NCBI GenBank assembly: GCA_905182995.1
Contig: CAJJDP010000075.1
Coordinates: forward strand, 127,210-191,209
Origin: Paramecium octaurelia
Lineage: Eukaryota > Ciliophora > Oligohymenophorea > Peniculida > Parameciidae
Reading direction: 5' to 3'
Length of the DNA: 64,000 bases
The notes beneath the pieces are model-generated. The model ran no database searches. It was given only the letters and a program-made list of their open reading frames with translations, and was not told where the DNA came from. The position numbers and the translations under genes were made by a program. This document shows, one piece after another, positions 10,801 through 22,950 of this stretch (within the stretch, counting starts at the first letter, position 1; each line of letters begins with the position of its first letter).

Positions 10801-11312
10801 TCAAAACATGCAGCTTTGAGTCATATCAACCGGAGAATGGGTCTGAAGTTCGAATTTAACATCAGGAATAGATTCACTTTCAATTGTTGATAAGTCATCC
10901 AAACAAAAATTTTAGAGTTTTTTAGAGTGTATTTAAAGTATATGCTACAAATATATTCAACAAACATACCACTTGAGAAGTTGAATTGCTTTACTGTTAA
11001 TCTTCAGCAGGCAATAACGATGTTCCTATATAAATGAAATATTATACTAAATTCTATCAAACCATAAGACATCTATTAATATTTCTTGATCTCCATCTAT
11101 TTTTCACTTCTGTAATTTATTTAAAATAAATTTCGTTGACTTTGGTTTCTTAAAATAATTGGTCTTAATTCTGAAATACGTAGCTTCTCTTTCCTTTTTT
11201 CATCAGGATTGATTGTTTGATAAAACAAGTAAAAGCAACCCAACATATAAGTTTTTAGTAGAACTGATTTCTTTGGGAAAACTCTCCCTAAGTTTTCTAA
11301 TTAACAAGGCAT
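10801..11312 (-). CDS. Small hypothetical protein
   Basis: 154 aa with two introns (22 and 25 nt) that restore one frame from ATG 11312 to TGA 10801. The N-terminus (MPCQLENLGRVFPKKS) is followed by one hydrophobic/aromatic stretch (TYMLGCFYLFYQTI), a basic region with SELRPIILRNQSQRN and an acidic C-terminus (LDDLSTIESESIPDVKFEL). No family recognised. It sits head-to-tail with the coiled-coil gene, 102 bp upstream of it. Confidence 0.6.
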
Positions 11313-11883
11313 TTTCTAATAATTATTAATAATTCATACAATCTTAACGTATAAAAGATATAAAAGCATTATAATAAGACTAATAATTATGAAATGCATC
11401 AATTTTGTTCCTAATAGAAATTTGTTAAATCAAATTACTTTTATACTAAACAGAATTCCATATTTATCAAAACAGGCGTAATTTATTTAATTATTTATAA
11501 ATGAATATCCAAGAATGGGTGAAATAAATTAATTATTTTGCACTAATAAACCAATTTTTTCCCAAATTCATTTGTTGATAATTTGTTCAATCAATCCAGA
11601 TATGAGGAAGGTTTTAAAAAATAGTTGAGTTTAGTATTGATATCTTATTTTTACAAAAATAGATTTAATTTTAACAACCTATTCATTCTGATTTTAAAGT
11701 TCAATAGTTGTCAACAAGTAGTCAATTAGAATGAGTAAGAGCTAATTATAGTCTTGATAGTTTGATATAAGAGATGTACTAATGTTTGATAATAATTAAT
11801 CATCTACAAACTCTAATGCGTGGAATACAAATTGTAATTAATTAATGAATTAATAATGAATTCATTATTTGAATTATATTATA
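11313..11883. other. Intergenic, no convincing gene
   Basis: About 570 bp between a minus-strand gene and COQ2. A short plus-strand ORF (about 11502-11579, MNIQEWVKQINYFALINQFF) and a nearby TGA-free stretch of about 60 codons are present, but no intron joins them well. It should contain the divergent promoters. Confidence 0.4.
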
Positions 11884-12744
11884 ATGATTAAATATTTGAG
11901 TGCTCACTTAAGATTGGCTCGTCACGATAAACCAATAGGGGCTTTGTTGCTTCATATTCCATGTGTATGGGGAACCATCTTAGGATAACCAACTTTTAAT
12001 TTTTAAGAAATAATTTGGTACAGCAGTGTATTTGGAGTTGGATCATTCACGATGAGAGCAGCAGGGTGTGTGGTGAATGATATGTGGGATAAGAATATTG
12101 ACAATAAAGTAGAACGTACGAGACAGAGACCATTGGCTTCAGGAGAATTGCAAATGAAGGATGCATGGATTAGTTTATTTGCACATTGTTCGGTTGGATT
12201 ATTAGTGTTGACTCAGCTTAATTGGAGTACGATAGCAGCATCGTTTGGAATAGTGCCAATAGCCTTTTTGTATCCTCTGGCTAAACGATATTTCAGTTAT
12301 CCTCAATTAGTGTTGGGAATAGCATTTAATTGGGGTGTAGTAGTTGGAGGTTTGTAATTGGCAGGAATGCTAAATCCAACGATTATGTTGGGATACACAG
12401 CTGGAATTGTAAATACGTTGATATACGATACAGTCTATGGACATTAAGATAAAGAATATGATAAGAGTTTGGGATTATATTCCACAGCTTATACTTTGCC
12501 TAAGAACACTCCTTTGTATTTGACTTGGGTGTTTTCTGGTTTGATTGGGTTAACATGTTATGCTGCCTCGTATCACCCAGGAGTGTACCCATTGATCGCT
12601 TTGAATCAATTGGACATGTATTTGAGATTGAAGGCAACTGACTTTGACAATCCTGAGAGTTGTGGTAAATTCTTTCGAGATTTCAAATGGTTTTAGGTGA
12701 CCATAGCATTGATCTTTGGAGCTGGTTCGTATATGAAGTAATGA
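11884..12744 (+). CDS. COQ2: 4-hydroxybenzoate polyprenyltransferase (COQ2/UbiA)
   Basis: Attaches the polyprenyl chain to 4-hydroxybenzoate in ubiquinone synthesis, normally in the mitochondrial inner membrane. 286 aa, no intron. The N-terminus RLARHDKPIGALLLHIPCVW is the family opening. The first Mg-diphosphate motif NDMWDKNID (NDxxDxxxD) and following RTRQRPLASGEL lie near residues 62-86; the second motif DTVYGHQDKEYD is near residue 183. About eight hydrophobic helices are apparent between and after them. No long mitochondrial presequence is seen. The length is normal for the core enzyme. Confidence 0.93.
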
Positions 12745-12793
12745 TTGATCAAATTGTTTTAATTTATAATTAAATAAAGTCATTTTTTGGTAG

Positions 12794-13789
12794 ATGTTTG
12801 AAAGGAAGGAATTGAAGGCACGAGTGAAAAAAAAGGTTGAATAAATAAGTGAGGGTCAAGAGATCATCTTCAGTATTAAGAGAAAATTTGGAGATCAATG
12901 TTATGACAACATATGTACAATTAAACACCATGAATTTAAGATTTATTAAATGACGAAGAAATGATGAGGTTTATCAATTCCAGGAAACAACAAAAGTTAA
13001 ATTTTGATGATGTCATTAATTAAACGAAAAATCTATCTTTGGATGATGAGACCCAAAAAATGTAATTTTAAATTCCGATTTATTAGTGTAGTATTGGAGA
13101 AACTCTAATCTGATGACACTCCTCAATATAATGAAGAAACTCAGTAGTAAAGTATTTTAAAGGATCGAAGAGAACAATTCGTAGATAAATTTAGAAGAGA
13201 CATAAGGGATAAAATTTTATAGGATAAAAGAAATAAGGTGAGGAATCACTTTTTATCGTAGTTTATTATTGAATTAGAGTAGGATAAGGGTAGTCTCAAG
13301 TGTTGTGATCAATAAAAGAATGAGTAATTAGAATAAGACTATTATGTAATGAAGTAAGTGAGTAAGAATTAAATGAATCAGGAAAAGAAAAAGAATGCTC
13401 ACATGAACATTGATGCTAAATAAATAGAAAAATACTTCGACAATTATTATGTTGATAGTGAACACAATTCAAGTATTGACAGTGAAGACTCTCAAAGGAC
13501 AGATTAAGATGCTTATGAATATCCTGAAAATGAAAGTTCGGATGACGAAGATGTTGAAGTAGAAGAAGATTACTATGATAACAATAGTGAGGATTCTCAG
13601 AGATACAAAAAGTATAGGAGGAAAGATATTCAAGAGAAAGATGATTAGATTGAAATTGATGAATAATAATAAGCTTAAGGAATTGAGATCAATCAAGTTT
13701 AAGCTTTCATGAGTTTTATTAAATAACATGAACAAATTAAATAAGAAAAATAATGTTGGAAAACATTTGACTATGAACATGATTTTTGA
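12794..13789 (+). CDS. Iwr1-like acidic protein (RNA polymerase II nuclear import)
   Basis: 314 aa with two introns (26 and 25 nt). The N-terminus contains IIFSIKRKFGDQCYDNIYL, resembling the IxIKRKR...D...L start of Iwr1/SLC7A6OS. The middle is basic and helical. The C-terminal third is strongly acidic, with SIDSEDSQRTDQDAYEYPE followed by ESSDDEDVEVEEDYYD, similar to the Asp/Tyr-rich Iwr1 signature (DSNAEDYY.NDYPDEE). Iwr1 escorts assembled Pol II into the nucleus. This assignment rests on remembered motif spacing only; a generic acidic nuclear protein is the alternative. It follows COQ2 by 49 bp on the same strand and converges with the next gene. Confidence 0.5.
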
Positions 13790-13832
13790 TTTATATATTA
13801 ATCAATATATATTAGTTTGTAAAGAATCTTGA

Positions 13833-14249
13833 TCAATTTGCAAATTAAACTTTTTTTGAGTTTTTTGATGCTTAGGGCTATTATAATTGTGCAATTTAGT
13901 TCATCTCTGCCTAAAACTTTGAAAACACGTTCCCTTGCATTCCATGTTATGATGGCAAAGCTTGAAATGTAACAAAATTTTGAAATTGTTGTTCTGATGA
14001 TAAACTTTAAAATGAATATTATTATATCGTTGATAGCTACGACGTTTTTTGTGGTTCCTTCAAAACACTCAATTATTGTTGTTTTCTCTTTGGATATTCT
14101 TCATCTGAATCGGACTAACTTAACATTTATGGCTATTAATCCCCTTATTTTAAGGATCCTAACTTAGATGTCTCCGGATGAGAAGTTTCATCCTCATATT
14201 AGAATGTTTCGACTCTTTCCACTCTCTTACAACATTACCCATTTCCCAT
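13833..14249 (-). CDS. Small hypothetical protein with MGNGQCC lipidation-type N-terminus
   Basis: 138 aa, intronless. It begins MGNGQCCKRVER: Gly2 plus Cys6/Cys7 would allow N-myristoylation and palmitoylation, a common way to target ciliary or plasma-membrane proteins in ciliates. The rest is hydrophilic, with acidic YEDETSHPETSK, SQSDSDEEYPKRKQQQ and a Gln-rich C-terminus. No domain recognised. Lipidation is inferred from the sequence pattern alone. It is convergent with the Iwr1-like gene (43 bp between stops). Confidence 0.65.
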
Positions 14250-14437
14250 TAATATTAATTTAATTAATACTGTATTAAAAAGTAAATTGATGTCCTCAAT
14301 AAAAAGATATTTAACATTATTAAGCCTCATTTTTATATATTAAGTCTTAATTAATACAATTACATTAATTACATTCACTAAAATAACCAAAAAATATATA
14401 TTACAATACTATTAATTTAATTAAGTAAAAAACAAAG

Positions 14438-15734
14438 TCAAATATGGGACAATACGCTGCCATCTAATATTTGACTATATAATTGTTGACTCAACTGTTC
14501 ATTCTTCTCCACCACCTCCTAATACTTTTGATATAACTATCATATAGAATCAATATCATACCTAAACGTAATCTTATTAGGCCTTCTTAGGCAATTTTAA
14601 GGTCTTCTTGTTATTGCTTTATATGATTTTCTCTATCTGCAATCTCAAACTGTCCACTTCCAAAGCCGATGATCTAACCAAATCCTTCAATTTAAAATTC
14701 TCCTATTCCAAATGAGTAATTGTTCCAGTCAAATGCTTTATTTTTTATTCATACAATTATTTAAATTACTGAATTTTTTATTGAATTAAATCTATATCAA
14801 CTTAGTTATTATTTTTAATTGTTAGATCCAAATTGTTTTTCTCCTCTAATTCCTGAATTTATTGATTTTTCTTCTGAATAATCTTCTTATATTCTGTCTG
14901 CATGCGATCAAAACTTTCATTTTGAGTCTTAATTTGCTCTTAATAATTCTTGATCTCCTCATGTAGAGTATTATTCTTGAACAGTAGATCCTAATTATCA
15001 ATCTATAACATTTATAATTGAGTTTTGTTCTATCTTACTTGTTCCTCAGCCTTTATCATTTATTAATAGTATTCATTCTAAGATTAAGTTTCAGTCAATT
15101 GCTTTTCTATATTCTGTAAATGCTGTCTTAATTAACTGATCTCATTGCTTTATCCATCATTTTCATTGCTTTTTGTATTTTCAATCTCCTATCTCAAGTG
15201 TTCATTTTCAGATACCAACAAAGGCACCATCTGACTGTATTAATGAAGCATTTCAGTCAGATGTTCAATCTATTTGAAATACGATTCGGGATATTGACTA
15301 GGGAATAGTTGACTTAATTTCTCCAATTCCCTATCCTTGCATCTACATGTTATTTGTAAGAATTCTATAAATTTTGTCTACTAACTTTAGTTCAATTTGA
15401 TCGAATAATCTAATTGCTACATCAAATCCATTGCTTTGTAAGTGTCATTCACAAACCCTTTATTAAGAGCCAACCAAACTTAATCATAGTCAATCTATTC
15501 TAACTTGGCCTAAGGGATGAAGGCTTCTATTTATCTATCAGTTGGACATATTTCATCTAATGATTGATACAACTCTATAATTTTTGAACCATATATTTTA
15601 ATTTGCAGAATCATTTTTTCGAATAGCTCTATCTCAGATTCCACATTCTCTTAAGGAAGCACAACGAGATTTGAGTTCACTTATTTGACATAATTCTAAA
15701 TCTGGTAAAAGTCTTCATCAAATTCAAGGTACAT
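14438..15734 (-). CDS. Coiled-coil protein, unknown function
   Basis: 423 aa with one 25-nt intron near the 3' end. The first 140 residues look globular and helical (EDFYQIQNYVKQVNSN, EIELFEKMILQIKIYG). From about residue 150 to the end the sequence is almost continuous heptad-like Leu/Glu/Gln/Lys (for example LQNIEKQLTETQSQNEYY), a long coiled coil. Many Gln are TAA/TAG. The start ATG 15734 lies 49 bp after the TGA of the upstream gene. No family recognised; a centriolar or basal-body scaffold would fit. Confidence 0.72.
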
Positions 15735-15783
15735 GTATACAAATTTAAATTTAATATTGTTAATAATAAAATCATCATCTTGT

Positions 15784-17174
15784 TCAATTCCTTTTATTTT
15801 ATTAAATAAGTTCCATCAACAATCTTTATTAGATTTTCTCCTAATCTGACAAATAGTAAAACTCTGTATCGATGGAGGATGCTTAATTTTAATTGATAAT
15901 ATTAGGTTGTGGCTATTGCTATCTTCTAGTCTCAATTTCTTTCTAAAGTTTTTGATGTTATTTATATTGTGCATAACTCATTTGTAATTAATCAGCCTAA
16001 ATAGACTCCAACAATATTCTGCCTATTATACTATCACTATAATCAGAATCCTTAATAGAATTTTTGACATCTTTATTTTAAGAATTTCTATTTTCAAAAA
16101 TTCTTTTTTTTTCATTATCCTATTTCATCTATTGTGATTGCATTTACTTATTTTAATCATATTATATTTGATTTTTGAGACCTATATCCATTTTCGGATA
16201 ACCCATAATTGAGTTGTCATTGAATTGTTATTCTAAAGCAAATGGCTATTAGAAATTGGTTCCAGATGGATTTTAAACCTTTTAAGACAGATTTTATTAA
16301 TAGTCCATTATCTTTAAATTTTAATTCTAATTATGTTAATTCTATTAAAATTATTAATGTAAAAGTTGATTTTCTGGTGTATTTTATTGATAGTCAATTT
16401 CTTATCTGAAATAATCATAATTTGAAGTTTAAGATGCATTAGGTCCTTAAGAATACACGGGCTTATTTTTAGAATCTTTCATATGCTTTTGCATTTGCAT
16501 CTACTCCATATTAGCATTTAATAGATATTAGGCCATCCAATATTCATAATGCTGAATCTATTTCTTATCTTAAATATACTTGCTTACTTCTGGATCTTGT
16601 ATACTATGTTCCAAACCAATTAATTATTAAATTAATTATTATTGACCTTATTATGCTTGAGCTGAATCTTTACTATAGTTTGAACCCTAATTGGAGTAAA
16701 GTTTATTGATTTCGTTTTTCTAAATTTCTTGAATGGTGATATTTTTTTATCTCTAATCCTATTTATTTGCCCTTAAAGCAGGGCAGTTTTTTTAATGATA
16801 TTATATGTTTCTCATCATTATATATTCAAGACAATAATTACATCGTAATGTTCTATTGCCACAGGTTTTCTCATGCTTTTAATACTCACCATAAAGCATT
16901 TATTGTTAACAATATTCACATACAATTTATTTATTACTACATATATGTTTTTTCGAATCTTAATATAAAGAAATTGAAAACCTTAAACTTGTTTCTTGCA
17001 CTCATGGCACTATTAGACTTAATGATATTCTTCATCATGCAATTATTTTTAATTTATATCATAAAATTCCCCACATCTATCACATCTTATGATATTTCTT
17101 TGGCAATAATATTCGTGTGATGCTAGTTTATGTTCCTCTATCTATGTACTGCAGAATTGACAATTACTATACAT
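15784..17174 (-). CDS. TRAF-type zinc-finger protein with long Gln/Asn-rich tail
   Basis: 455 aa with one 23-nt intron. Residues 1-130 carry repeated Cys/His clusters typical of TRAFD1/XAF1-type fingers: CQFCSTQIEEHKLASHEYYC, CDRCGEFY...LHDEEYHQ, CHECKKQV...KKHIC, CEYCQQQMLYGEYQKHEKTC and CNYCLEYIMMRNIQYHQKNC. The remaining 320 residues are hydrophilic and rich in Gln, Asn, Ser and Tyr, ending in a short helical segment (DQEKIQQRLLMELIQQNKRN). TRAF-type fingers mediate protein contacts in ubiquitin signalling; the partner here is unknown. The start was placed at the ATG just before the first finger. Confidence 0.78.
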
Positions 17175-17389
17175 TTTATTTATATAAATTAATAATTTAA
17201 TTATTTCATAGCGTCTTTTCGTCTATAAATATTCTAAGAGAGCTTCTTATTGTTCCATAATAAATCTATTATCATAATAGTTAAAAAATAGTCTTTAATT
17301 ATTATTATTATGAGCTTTACGAGTTAATGAATTAGAGAAATTATTGATTTGATAAATAATTCTAATTAATATTGATTTCTGATACTCAA

Positions 17390-17767
17390 ATGGAAGTATC
17401 TTTAAAAAGGGAGGTTTTTCATTTTGTTGATGAAATTTCCCAGAGTAACTTCAATTATGATATATTACTTAAATGTATGAAAATCATATTTTAATAAAAG
17501 AATAAATAATCTTTCACACTTTGCCTATACAATTTAAAGACCCTAAGAGTCTTTTCTAGCGTATATTAAGATGAAATGTATTTGCTCTCTCTTCAATCTT
17601 ACGTGAATTAGATACAGTTGTGTGTGTCGAATTACAGACTATCCTATTTTAAGTTAGTTTGGTTAGAACTTTACAAGAGTAATTCTCTATTATTTTAATT
17701 TGTATGGGAGAGCATCATTTAAGTTCCAAGGCATTAAGTATATATTAATGATTATAAAATTTATTGA
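17390..17767 (+). CDS. Small hypothetical protein
   Basis: 125 aa, no intron, ATG 17390 to TGA 17767. The composition is protein-like, with many aromatic and Leu residues (FTLCLYNLKTLRVFSSVYQ, YRLSYFKLVWLELYK), probably all-helical and soluble. No motif recognised. It stands 26 bp before the start of the TLC-domain gene on the same strand. Confidence 0.55.
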
Positions 17768-17793
17768 TATTATTTATTATATTAAAATATTAT

Positions 17794-18704
17794 ATGTTAA
17801 ATCTTGATAACATAGATTTAGTGAACAGCACTTCGAGTCAAATGAAGGTGTTTTGCTATTCATTCTTTATTTGGACTTCTATATTTGCAATAATTAATTA
17901 GAAAGTCCATTTAAAGAAACACCCCAAGAAAGTTTAAGATGATATCAAAAACAGAATTGTATCAATCATTCACGGTTCCCTAACATTCTGGGCTGCCGCA
18001 TATATAGTGTTGGGTAAAAGAGATATTCATTTGCAGTTGAATAACCAGGTTTCGGTGCAGTTAATTCTCAGACCATGCAATTTACAATGATAATTAGTGC
18101 GTCATACTTTGTCTACGATTTCCTTGCCTGTCTCTACTATGACCTTGCAGACATGTCCCTAGTCTCTCATCATTCTTTAGCCATTTGTGGATATGCTGTG
18201 GCTACCCTCTCAAAATTCGGAGCTCCATCTTCAATTTGTAAGAGTTAATTTATATGTCTTAGGGGGATTGATGTCAGCTGAAGTATCTAACTTCCCTATG
18301 CATATGAGAGTGATCTTCAGACAAGTAGGATTGAGACATACTAAATTATATGAAGCATGTGAATGGGCTTATTTTGGTAATGGATCTAATTAAATTATTA
18401 GCATTGTATATCATATTCAGAGGATCTTTGGTTCCTTATATGGTATGGAATACTTGGCCAGAGAGTGATGTTCCTTTATTGGTTAAGATAACAGCCACTG
18501 GCCTATTCTTATAATCAGTATACTTCATATTTGAGTAAAGCAATTAATATATATTCTTATAGGATGAAAAAGATCCTTACTAGATAGTATTTCTAGTATT
18601 AAGAAAGAAAGAAGAAAAATATTCATCATTTTTGGTTTAGTGTAAACCAAAGAGTTTAAGAATTATCATATATTAACAACTAAAAAAAAGATAAAGTATT
18701 TTGA
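17794..18704 (+). CDS. TLC-domain membrane protein (TMEM56/TLCD-like)
   Basis: 269 aa after four introns (23, 25, 25, 28 nt). TLC proteins are multi-span ER/plasma-membrane proteins related to ceramide synthase and TRAM; the TLCD branch influences membrane phospholipid composition. Family features: SIIHGSLTFWAAAYIVL, YFVYDFLACLYYDLADMSLVSHHSLAICGY (the conserved H-x-H/HH cluster), then LMSAEVSNFPMHMRVI, equivalent to the E-x-S-T-P-F/NF segment, and two further hydrophobic helices. The C-terminus is basic (RKKKNIHHFW). Two in-frame ATGs exist; 17794 is used, and 17842 is the alternative. Confidence 0.82.
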
Positions 18705-18947
18705 GTATGTATTATGAGAATCTAATAAATTGTTATCATTACTAATATCCTTAATAAAATTTTTATAACTCACTAATTTTCATTTATTTCTTGCGTAAAT
18801 TGATGTATATGTGAATCTGAAATAAGACATATAATTTCTTTTATTTTTAAAGTAGATCTCCATAAACTAAATTTGACATTCTTTAAATTTAGGGGTAGAG
18901 GGTAAGTTGATAGTAAATAGTTTTAAAATATAAATTATAAAATTATA

Positions 18948-20244
18948 ATGAATTTCACTTTAGAGGGAAAACTTAAAATAGATTAATTTCTGCAATTACT
19001 CAAAATCTTCTCTAATCCTACTATTATATGTGATGATGAAAGTATTTAACTGATTTTAACTAAAAGAAATGCAATTTTCAGAAATACCGGAGAATTAAAA
19101 ATTTAATGAATTCAATAAATCAGATAACCCTGCTAGCTATGCGTAAATAAACAATGATTTCTTTAATGAATATTAAACATAAATTAGAGAAAATCATCTA
19201 AAATTTGCAGAAACTAGTTGCCTTAATATTAAGATGTAGTAAGATGTTTGTTTATTAAATTCTTAATTGAATTATGTTTGTTGTTAAATTCCAATTGATA
19301 TGATATACAAAGCACTTAAGTCATTAGCAAAATCACACATAAAGATTTTAAAATTGTCATTTTCCTACTTACTTATAGAATAAAACTATGACAACAAATA
19401 AATTTAGTTGCATTTTATAGTTGGAGCCTATTCAGAAAGAGGTTTCTTCACTATCATGAAACCTGTAAAAATGCTTCAATAAAAGGAGGTAGAACTTCCA
19501 AATTTAAAAAATAAAGTAATAACTATAAATTATGAAAACTGCAAAACTATAATTCAGCAAATGAAAACTTATCCAATTTCATTAATTTGCAATGTTGATG
19601 AAATATCCTTCTCTCCATTATCTGTGGATTTAGAATAAGTGGACATTTGGTCTGGTGCTTTAACATATTATAATTCATCTTTTGTTGAAGAAATCTATGG
19701 TAATTTAAGTATTTAATCAATTTATACAAAAACATATAACCCAATTTTGAGTTACTGTGCAAAAGTTAAATAAGATTGCACAGTCTATGTCACTCCATCT
19801 GAAAATGATTCAAAAGCAGCCATCCTATATTTTGTATCTAGTTAATCAAACATCATCATTTGCAATAGATAATAAGTCATAACAAATGATGAATCAAAAG
19901 AATAGGGCAAGTTATTTTAAAATATTAGCGATGAATTACTTGATGAAATAGAATAAATTAGTAGCCAATTTGAGAAAAAGTTTTCTTAAATTTAAATAAC
20001 AACAAATGTTAAAGATAATTACAACTGTAGCTATGAAAATTAATCTTTAAAAATGGCATATTCAGCCATAGATGACAACAACAGTAAAATGTATAGTACA
20101 ATCAATTAAAAGGAGCCTTTATTGTTTGTCCCACCAAAAGTAACAGGATCAATCAATGATGCTATCTTAGACTACATGACCAGAAATTCTTGCAAATAGA
20201 CCTCTACTACACTATCAAGATATAAATCAAATATTTAGAATTGA
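18948..20244 (+). CDS. Rad9-like checkpoint clamp (9-1-1) subunit, tentative
   Basis: 423 aa with one 25-nt intron. The protein looks like a two-domain PCNA-type clamp. An N-terminal strand-rich segment leads to KSDNPASYAQINNDFFNEYQ, resembling the Rad9 motif LNSSKSAYA...FFxxY; then IPIDMIYKALKSLAKSHIKIL, resembling the Rad9 segment with RSL, and a second domain with LSYCAKVKQDCTVYV. After about residue 320 follows a hydrophilic tail, as in Rad9, which is phosphorylated for checkpoint signalling. Hus1 or an unrelated family remains possible because the match is by eye. The role would be DNA-damage signalling in the nucleus. Confidence 0.45.
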
Positions 20245-20545
20245 CAATATATTTTTCATAATATTTTAAATAACAATTTTCTAATGAGTCTTTAAATGAG
20301 AAGTAAATTAATAAATAAAAGTCAGTGATTAGGGTTTTAAATAAAGTAAATTAATTCTGGTATAGTTTTAAATGTAAAAGATTATAAATTAATTACATTG
20401 ACATTTAAATTTAATATACTGACCTTCGCATTCAAATAATTTATGATTATCTACTCTACTGAGTTTGATTAATCTTTAAGAATTTAGAATTCCAATCATA
20501 CAATAACTAAATATAAACAGAGTATTAGAGTACATAATAATATAA
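20245..20545. other. Intergenic, no gene seen
   Basis: AT-rich spacer between convergent genes. No coding-like frame and no stable-looking RNA were seen. Confidence 0.5.
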
Positions 20546-20809
20546 TCAAAAAGTAGTGCAGCATTAATTCTTCGGTATATTGTTTTATTAGTTCTTAAGT
20601 TTATGTTTACTAACATCAGTATTATAACGTTTCCAATTTTCCACTATGATAACATCATTTTTTTATTTAAAAAACACATTCAAATTGATATTTGCTTCAT
20701 CCTCTAATTTTTTAGCTTCCAAATGGCTATTGTTCAAACAAGGTCCAAAACCATGATTTTTCTCATTCTTAATCTAACAACTTTCCTCATCTAGTGTTTG
20801 TGAATTCAT
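20546..20809 (-). CDS. Small hypothetical protein
   Basis: 87 aa from ATG 20809 to TGA 20546, uninterrupted, with TAA/TAG Gln codons and coding-like composition (GFGPCLNNSHLEAKKLEDEA, DVIIVENWKRYNTDVS). The C-terminus is QCCTTF. No domain recognised. It could be one exon of a larger gene, but the flanks are AT-rich. Confidence 0.45.
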
Positions 20810-20953
20810 AACTTATAAATTAAATATAAAATCAAAATTACATAATTTTTCAAATTAAGTAATTTGATTATATCAGAATTGATCCTACTGCGAATTCGTT
20901 TATTCTAATGGATAGCATAACAAAATCTAATTTAACTTATTTTTATAATTTAA

Positions 20954-21082
20954 TCATTCACTTTGCAGAGGTAAAGCTTCCTTTCTCATTGTAACTGAAT
21001 AGTAATTTTTATAATTGTGGTTATTAGAATATTACTGAAGACTTTATTAACTAAGAGCGTCATTATTTAATATTTCTTCCAT
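20954..21082 (-). CDS. Very small putative ORF
   Basis: ATG 21082 opens a 42-codon frame (MEEILNNDALSQQSLQQYSN...) with typical Gln use. A 26- or 35-nt intron beginning in the last codons could extend it by about 35 residues to near 20850. No similarity recognised. It may be a degraded gene or chance. Confidence 0.25.
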
Positions 21083-21375
21083 ATTGACCGAATAATAAAA
21101 TGAAACTTGTATAACATTCGCATTCTAGAATATTTAAAAATAGTAATATATATGAATTGCAATCTCTTAGAACTTTTTCAGATTTAAATTATAGTTTTCA
21201 ATTAAAATCCATTTTTTATCTGATGAATAGTAATTATTGTTAATTAAAGTTACTACTTATATTTAGCATAAGCTTAAAGAAGCATCTCTCAACAAAACCA
21301 GAATTCATAATTATTTTAGTTATATAAAAACTAATTAGATGAGCACTCTCAAAATCAATAAAATCATAATAAAAT

Positions 21376-22133
21376 TCATTATCCTGAAAAGCTAAGTCTT
21401 TTAAAATTCTTCATTACTACTTCAACTTCCATGATAACTTTTCCATTTGAAATGCTATTCAAAATCTTTCTCCTTGCAAAATCCCCCTTATCGGTTGTTA
21501 ATGGTGCCAATGTTGTTAATCTAGGAGGGTTTTCCATGTAAAATGATAGAGCTTAAAATCTCCAATCCAAAGTTCTATCAAATTTTGATAGTGAATCGGT
21601 ATTAGTAGCCAAATCTTCATTTGGTTTTCGTATCTCAAGATCTAAGTTCTCTCCAGTTGGTGTCCATGTTTCGCTAAATAAATATCAATGATACCATGTA
21701 ACTTAATGATAACCAGCACTTCTTGGAAAAATTGCTGTACCATAACTACAAGCATCAATTTTATTTGATGAGTCCAATCTCCAAACCTTTAATAAAGCTT
21801 TAGGCCATCCGATTAAGTTTGATACTGAAAAGTGCAAATCAAATGGATGACCCCAAGAAAAAAGTTGTCCTGGCTATTGAATTATATATTTCATAATTAT
21901 ACATTTGCATAACTTGTTTGAGTTTGAATTCCTTTATTGTTTCCGGGCTGTAATAAATCCCATCCATCCCCACAATCTATGGCTAATTCACAAAATAGTC
22001 CATCATCCGTTTGAAAATCAAGTCCACCCACAATCTATCCTATGAAGTGCACCTCTGCCTTTAAATCGGCCTTGGTTTATTTTATTTCCTAATAATCTAT
22101 TTGATTCCCGGTTTACTGATAAGGCATGCTCAT
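21376..22133 (-). CDS. B9D2: B9 domain protein B9D2 (transition-zone MKS complex)
   Basis: B9D2 with B9D1 and MKS1 forms the B9 complex at the ciliary transition zone. 235 aa with two introns (29 and 21 nt). Landmarks: EVHFIGQIVGGLDFQTDDG, LFCELAIDCGDGWDLL, WGHPFDLHFSVSNLIGWPK, LLKVWRLDSSNKIDACSYG and the closing KVIMEVEVVMKNFKRLSF; these follow human B9D2 in order and spacing (VIGQI...WSHPIDLHF...GWP..LQVW). The N-terminal 35 residues are extra, and a Ser/Asn-rich insert lies near residue 150. Paramecium is densely ciliated, so the function is expected to be conserved. Confidence 0.9.
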
Positions 22134-22444
22134 TTTCAAATTTTATAGTAATTAAATATATAATATAAATTCAATAGATCCTTTTCTAGATTTATGCTCA
22201 TCTACATTTATTCTTGAACGATGTAAATATTATGAAAAATAGTACTTTTCCTTAATTAAATATATATTAGCACATTTAGTAATAGTTTTATAAAGAAATT
22301 AAAATTATTGTTAAATATAAAATATAATCAAATATGAGCTTCTAGATAATTCTGCTTGAATAAAAGTAGGAAAATATTTAATACCTAGGTTTATAAATGA
22401 AAAAGAATTTGCGATAGCCTTTAATAATTTATTTGAAAAATATT
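22134..22444. other. Divergent promoter region, no gene
   Basis: AT-rich spacer between the start of B9D2 (minus) and the start of the 113-aa gene (plus). No further feature seen. Confidence 0.5.
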
Positions 22445-22811
22445 ATGTGTGATCACAGAAAAAGACAATTCACATAAGATGAGTTGGATAACTCAAATAT
22501 CATACCTAGAGCACCTTTAATAAAGTATTATTAAATTTCTATAATCAAGACCATTGAAAGCTTCCTCCATCTTAATACCTGAACTATCATTAACATATGA
22601 AAGTCCAAACTATTTTAAAAAAATTTCATTGGCAATATCATCTGAAGATGACCAATTAGAAGGGTTTTAGTTAGCTGTAGTGGGCAAAAACATCAAGAAG
22701 AGATAAAAATTTTAAACAGACTCTGCTAGTCACACAGTCATAAATATGATGGATAGACAATTACTAAGTAGAAATTCTTAAAAAATGCAAATAGAAAGCG
22801 ATTTATTTTGA
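22445..22811 (+). CDS. Small hypothetical protein
   Basis: 113 aa with one 25-nt intron that keeps the frame. Sequence features: basic start MCDHRKRQFTQDELDNSN, PLKASSILIPELSLTYESPN in the middle, and a basic patch KNIKKRQKF before a Ser/Met-rich end. No domain recognised. It converges with the helicase gene 140 bp away. Confidence 0.6.
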
Positions 22812-22950
22812 TTTTTATAAGCAACTGTGTATATTATAGTGGTTTACATTGAAAATTAGAGCACATTTTATATAAATTTACGAAAAACTCTATTGTTTAT
22901 ACGAAAGTATTAATAATTTAAATTATTTAAATTGATTCTTATATATAAAT

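Noticed and set aside
13469-13780. Minus-strand 103-codon ORF
   Set aside because: Antisense of the acidic C-terminus of the Iwr1-like gene; its Leu/Ile/Phe-rich translation is the complement of GAA/GAT codons.
16767-17120. Plus-strand 117-codon ORF
   Set aside because: Antisense of the TRAF-type zinc-finger exons, whose Cys/His pattern is unmistakable.
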